A model generated the notes under the pieces. It worked only from the letters and a program-made list of their open reading frames with translations. It did no database searches and was not told the origin of the DNA. Shown piece after piece: positions 4,942 to 7,787 of a stretch of DNA of 7,787 bases. This DNA comes from Candidatus Doudnabacteria bacterium Gr01-1014_77 (GTDB lineage Bacteria > Patescibacteriota > Doudnabacteria > UBA920 > VMFF01). The position numbers and the translations under genes are program-made. Positions within the stretch are counted from its first letter, which is position 1, and each line of letters begins with the position of its first letter. Where the stretch lies: positions 1 to 7,787 of the forward strand of contig VMFF01000023.1 in the NCBI GenBank assembly GCA_007375915.1, written 5' to 3'.

Positions 4942-6417
4942 TTATTTTAATTTTCGCACAATTCCCTTGTTTGCGTCTACTTCTACTAAATCACCATCTT
5001 TAAAGATCTTTGTTGCTACCTTTGTTCCTATTATGCAAGGCTTTTTTAATTCTCTTGAAACTATAGCAGCGTGACAAGTAATCCCACCCAGATCAGTTAC
5101 TATTGCTATGGCTTTTTTCATCACAGGAACTATATCAGGGTTTGTCATGTGAGAGACCAACACGTCTCCTTCGTGCATTTTAACCATTTCTTGAGGCGTG
5201 TTGATTATTTTAACACGGCCTTTTGCAAATCCAGCGAATGCTGGCTGTCCACTTAGTTGTTCTTCATCAGTGTGGCGTTTAGAGAGATCAACAAATTTAA
5301 GCTTCTTTCTTAGCTCTTTTGCCTTAGGCCCATGGAAAAAGATTGTTTGTCCTCTGTCAGAAAAATGTAAACTATACTTCATACGCTCGTTAGACAAGGT
5401 ACTTAAGTTTTTAGACTTTAAAAGTGCTTTTCGACAATCATCAATGCTCAAGAACTTAACTTGTTCAAGCGAAAGATTGGCTCTTCTCCCTATTTCTCTT
5501 AAAAGTCCTTCCAAACAATAGAAAGAGTAGAACTGCGCGTCTTTACCATAACCTTTGCAGTAAATGGCGTCTTGAGCAATTTTGAATATCTCAATATGTT
5601 GTGGGTGTATATTTAACAATTTTAGAACTTCTTGTTGTTTTTTTGGAAGAGCTTTATACTCGCTATTTCTTTTTTGTAAAAGCTTCGAAGGCCTAATTCG
5701 TCTTACTTGTTTGAGCTCATTTACGAAATAGTTATAATCTAAGACTCGACCTTGAAGCCCATACTCAAGCCATTCATATTTTTTTGCATGACGCTTTAAA
5801 GCTGTTGTTCTTCTTACCTCGTTCTTAATCAAAGCGATTTTAATTAACGCGTCTCTTTCTTGGTTTATAATACTTTTTTTCGTAGGTGTTGTTAAAATCT
5901 GGAATGCTTTAGCTGAAGAATACTTTTTTATATGTAAATCATCAATTCTTTCTTGTAGATATTGATGTAAATAGTTAGTAAGCAAATTTTCTACTGTTTC
6001 TATGAAGAACATGAAGCCTCTTCTGTCGTGTACTTCACAATTATATACATCTATTTTTTCTCTCCACTCCAAGAGTTCTTTGTTCGAAAGCTTAACAACA
6101 TTAACTTTCTTAAGCTTAGCTGAGGTTTTAATCAAAAGCTTTGCATATTTTTCCGTGTCTTTATGTATTTGATGCCATGCTTTTGGTTTTATAAACAGTT
6201 CGGAGAAATAGCTTTGTGATAGCCGTTTATATTCATAATATGGAATAAAAAGATTGCAAGCAGTGTTTATATACTCTGCTGACAAAAATCGAGAGTTTTC
6301 AAAACCCCAAGCTTTTGGCATTACAGTAAAACCCTGCCAAGCGCTGGTTACAAATATATAATTAGCGTAATCTTCTCTCTCAAGCACAATCCATTTTTGT
6401 TTGTATGGTAAATTCAT
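4942..6417 (-). CDS. stand-alone PEP-utilising-type phosphohistidine swivel protein (paralogue 2)
   Basis: A 491-residue protein, the longest of the three paralogues. The N-terminal segment 1-100 is aromatic-rich (K-W-I-V-L-E-R-E-D-Y near 8-17). The helical middle has L-S-N-K-E-L-L (110-116), the L-T-T-P-T-K-K-S segment (175-182) with E-R-D-A-L-I-K-I-A (187-195), Y-E-W-L-E-Y-G (214-220), and a helical block 264-333 ending S-L-E-Q-V-K-F-L. This organisation recalls the middle part of PEP-synthase-like and rifampicin-phosphotransferase-like proteins. The swivel domain (about 392-491) has F-A-K-G-R-V-K-I-I, H-E-G-D-V-L-V-S-H and G-G-I-T-C-H-A-A-I-V-S-R-E (444-456) with candidate phosphohistidine His449. 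The T-C-H form resembles PpsA. No ATP-grasp or PEP-binding barrel is recognisable, so its phosphate donor and acceptor are unknown. The ATG lies five bases after the stop of paralogue 3, with no clear ribosome binding site, consistent with coupled translation. Confidence 0.85.
   Translation of the reverse strand: MNLPYKQKWIVLEREDYANYIFVTSAWQGFTVMPKAWGFENSRFLSAEYINTACNLFIPYYEYKRLSQSYFSELFIKPKAWHQIHKDTEKYAKLLIKTSAKLKKVNVVKLSNKELLEWREKIDVYNCEVHDRRGFMFFIETVENLLTNYLHQYLQERIDDLHIKKYSSAKAFQILTTPTKKSIINQERDALIKIALIKNEVRRTTALKRHAKKYEWLEYGLQGRVLDYNYFVNELKQVRRIRPSKLLQKRNSEYKALPKKQQEVLKLLNIHPQHIEIFKIAQDAIYCKGYGKDAQFYSFYCLEGLLREIGRRANLSLEQVKFLSIDDCRKALLKSKNLSTLSNERMKYSLHFSDRGQTIFFHGPKAKELRKKLKFVDLSKRHTDEEQLSGQPAFAGFAKGRVKIINTPQEMVKMHEGDVLVSHMTNPDIVPVMKKAIAIVTDLGGITCHAAIVSRELKKPCIIGTKVATKIFKDGDLVEVDANKGIVRKLK
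4964..5001 (-). repeat. nearly identical coding repeat shared by the three swivel genes
   Basis: These 38 bases encode most of K-D-G-D-L-V-E-V-D-A-N-K-G near the C-terminus of paralogue 2. The equivalent bases of paralogue 3 (6445-6482) differ at one position only, and those of paralogue 1 (3017-3054) differ from the paralogue 3 copy at six positions, all silent. The repeat follows from the genes being paralogues. The near absence of silent differences between copies 2 and 3 is greater than their overall divergence would suggest. Confidence 0.75.
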
Positions 6418-6422
6418 AATTT

Positions 6423-7706
6423 CTACTTTATTTTCCTTACAATACCCTTGTTTGCGTCTACTTCTATTAAATCACCATCTTTGAAATTTATTGTAGAGTT
6501 TTTTAATCCCACAACACAAGGGACCCCAAACTCTCTAGCAACTACCGCTGCATGACAAGTAAGTCCACCAACCTCTGTAACAAAAGCAGCTGCGCGTTTC
6601 ATGGCTGGTAGATAGTCGACAGTAGTCGCATAAGCAATCAAAATGTCTCCTTGGTGAACTTTTTTATCGTCATTTGGGGAATTCATAATCTTGGCTCTAC
6701 CTTTGATCTTACCAGGGCTTGCGCAAACGCCTTGATTATCATCATTGCCTTGCAGATTGATAACATTCCGTTCAATATGTTTGTATATCTTTTCTGTATC
6801 TTTGGTTTTAAAATTTATTCTTTCTGTAAGATCTGATCCAAAGCCCCAACCAATGAATTTTCCCTTTTCATGCAAACGCTTTTCTGGGTCTATTTTGCCT
6901 AGTAAAACTTCGACTATTTCTTTTTCATACAAACATCGTACTTGTTTAACTGACAAAGAAAATCTCTTGGCTATTTCTTTATATATCGGCAGTAGATAAT
7001 AACCAGCGAGGCTGACAAGGTACTCCCCTTCGTTACGTGTATCTAACGCTAAAGCAAAATCATAGAAGATTTGAAGATCTTTTGTTTCAATATTATATTT
7101 TTGAACAATGTTTTTTATTTCTTGGTTTCGTATCTTAGAGTAATTAACTAAGCTTTTGATTTCAGATTCCAGTTCTCTCAAATCTATCTTGATTAGGCCT
7201 TTTAATTCTGTTGTGTAATGAGATTCATCCCACGGGGTTCCAAACGTAAAAACAGGCATCCAACCATAAAGCTTACTAAGTTTTTTTGAAGCCTTGCTTA
7301 TACTCTGTTTGTGCTTCTTAATTGCAGCTGCTTCTTTAAGGACGTCTCTTTTTTCTACCAATGTTGTTGATATCTCCTCTGGTTTTGTTAAAGCAAACAA
7401 TACAGTGTGATATTCCTGAGAATCTTCTTTTATTCCCAACTTATTGACAAGGATATCTTTCATTTTTGGAGGCCAGTATTCTTCTGCGATCCAGCCAAAT
7501 TGATCAAAAACTGCTGCTTGATGAACCCAATGTCTATTATTCAAATATAACTGTGCTAGTTGCTTGTTTGATAATTTTTTATAGTTCTTAACGCTAATTT
7601 TTGGAACTTCTAAGATAAAACTCTTCTTTAGTTTATAGAAGGTGTTTAACTTCTTTTGAAGACCTTTGTAATCTTTACGGTTTATTTCAGTAATACGGTT
7701 ATACAA
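6423..7706 (-). CDS. stand-alone PEP-utilising-type phosphohistidine swivel protein (paralogue 3), shorter N-terminus
   Basis: A 427-residue protein from a TTG at 7706, chosen because an in-frame TAG lies nine codons upstream (7731-7733) and there is no earlier ATG or GTG; the next Met is at about residue 82. It aligns by eye with paralogue 2 from L-S-N-K-Q-L-A (45-51) onward: K-R-D-V-L-K-E-A-A (119-127), Y-G-W-M (147-150), a helical block 200-269 with F-S-L-S-V-K-Q-V-R-C-L, then the swivel domain (about 328-427). The swivel has S-P-G-K-I-K-G-R-A-K-I-M, H-Q-G-D-I-L-I-A and G-G-L-T-C-H-A-A-V-V-A-R-E (380-392, candidate phosphohistidine His385). It lacks about 65 N-terminal residues present in paralogue 2, either a genuine architecture or a decayed start. 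No ATP-grasp or TIM barrel is recognisable. It is the first complete gene of the minus-strand operon in this window. Confidence 0.82.
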   Translation of the reverse strand: MYNRITEINRKDYKGLQKKLNTFYKLKKSFILEVPKISVKNYKKLSNKQLAQLYLNNRHWVHQAAVFDQFGWIAEEYWPPKMKDILVNKLGIKEDSQEYHTVLFALTKPEEISTTLVEKRDVLKEAAAIKKHKQSISKASKKLSKLYGWMPVFTFGTPWDESHYTTELKGLIKIDLRELESEIKSLVNYSKIRNQEIKNIVQKYNIETKDLQIFYDFALALDTRNEGEYLVSLAGYYLLPIYKEIAKRFSLSVKQVRCLYEKEIVEVLLGKIDPEKRLHEKGKFIGWGFGSDLTERINFKTKDTEKIYKHIERNVINLQGNDDNQGVCASPGKIKGRAKIMNSPNDDKKVHQGDILIAYATTVDYLPAMKRAAAFVTEVGGLTCHAAVVAREFGVPCVVGLKNSTINFKDGDLIEVDANKGIVRKIK

Positions 7707-7787
7707 CTTGTCGAAATAGTAACAAATAGACTAATCAACATTCTGGCGCTAGAGACCTGGGGCTTTTTTATAAGATAATTTAGTGAT
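7707..7787 (-). other. upstream region of the five-gene operon, window edge
   Basis: No gene is supported here. On the minus strand a TATAAA box (7767-7772) could be a -10 element, but its -35 would fall outside the window. A TACTAT box (7716-7721) lies nine bases before the TTG of paralogue 3 without a matching -35. No Shine-Dalgarno sequence precedes the TTG. One minus-strand frame is open from 7786 to a TAA at 7682-7684 and might be the end of a further operon gene, but its 34 residues are not recognisable. Confidence 0.3.

Noticed and set aside
5198..5521. Plus-strand open frame of 107 codons within paralogue 2
   Set aside because: Antisense to the conserved swivel-domain coding sequence; no recognisable domain or ribosome binding site.
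7741..7770. GC-richer segment followed by a T run on the plus strand, resembling a terminator
   Set aside because: No stem of more than about three pairs can be formed before the T run, so an intrinsic terminator is not supported.
7682..7786. A minus-strand frame open from the window edge to a TAA at 7682, overlapping the start of paralogue 3
   Set aside because: Only 34 codons are visible, with no recognisable motif; an open stretch of this size is expected by chance. It could still be the tail of an upstream operon gene.
1..7787. CRISPR array, transposon or tRNA
   Set aside because: No regularly spaced direct repeats, no transposase motifs or terminal inverted repeats, and no cloverleaf-like sequence were found by reading both strands.

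Overview
This is an AT-rich, very gene-dense window (nine coding regions, no gene-free stretch above about 100 bases). It looks like a small-genome bacterium, most plausibly of the Patescibacteria/CPR type. The reasons are AT-rich codon use, short or absent intergenic gaps, TTG/ATG start ambiguity, weak or missing Shine-Dalgarno sequences, a bacterial fmt gene, and several divergent stand-alone domain proteins. This placement is an inference; no marker gene in the window fixes the phylum. All nine genes end in TAA or TAG, and none ends in TGA.

Left part, plus strand (1-1244): the C-terminal end of a DnaQ-like 3'-5' exonuclease-fold protein whose visible catalytic positions appear substituted, followed with no gap by fmt (methionyl-tRNA formyltransferase). 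A candidate terminator for this pair lies inside the 3' end of the opposing gene.

Middle (1228-2544): a membrane-anchored DUF218 (SanA/YdcF-like) protein on the minus strand is divergent from a secreted, highly charged coiled-coil protein on the plus strand. Their promoters appear to overlap back to back. A perfect 10-base inverted repeat sits directly downstream of the plus-strand -10 box, where an operator would be expected. A bidirectional hairpin terminator closes the coiled-coil gene and the operon converging on it.

Right part, minus strand (7706 down to 2543): a tight five-gene operon with spacings of 5, 14, -14 and -1 nt. In transcription order it encodes a PEP-utilising-type phosphohistidine swivel protein (paralogue 3, 427 aa), a second (paralogue 2, 491 aa), a histidine-phosphatase-fold protein (293 aa), a third swivel protein (paralogue 1, 354 aa) and a nucleoside 2-deoxyribosyltransferase-like protein (150 aa). 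All three swivel proteins keep the GG-x-x-(S/C)-H-A-A phosphohistidine motif. None carries a recognisable ATP-grasp domain or PEP/pyruvate TIM barrel; a helical domain precedes the swivel instead. Three potential phosphohistidine carriers with a histidine phosphatase in the middle of the same operon is the most interesting feature here. It could be an uncharacterised phosphohistidine relay or phosphotransferase system with a nucleotide-related substrate, but that function is a hypothesis and not shown by the sequence.
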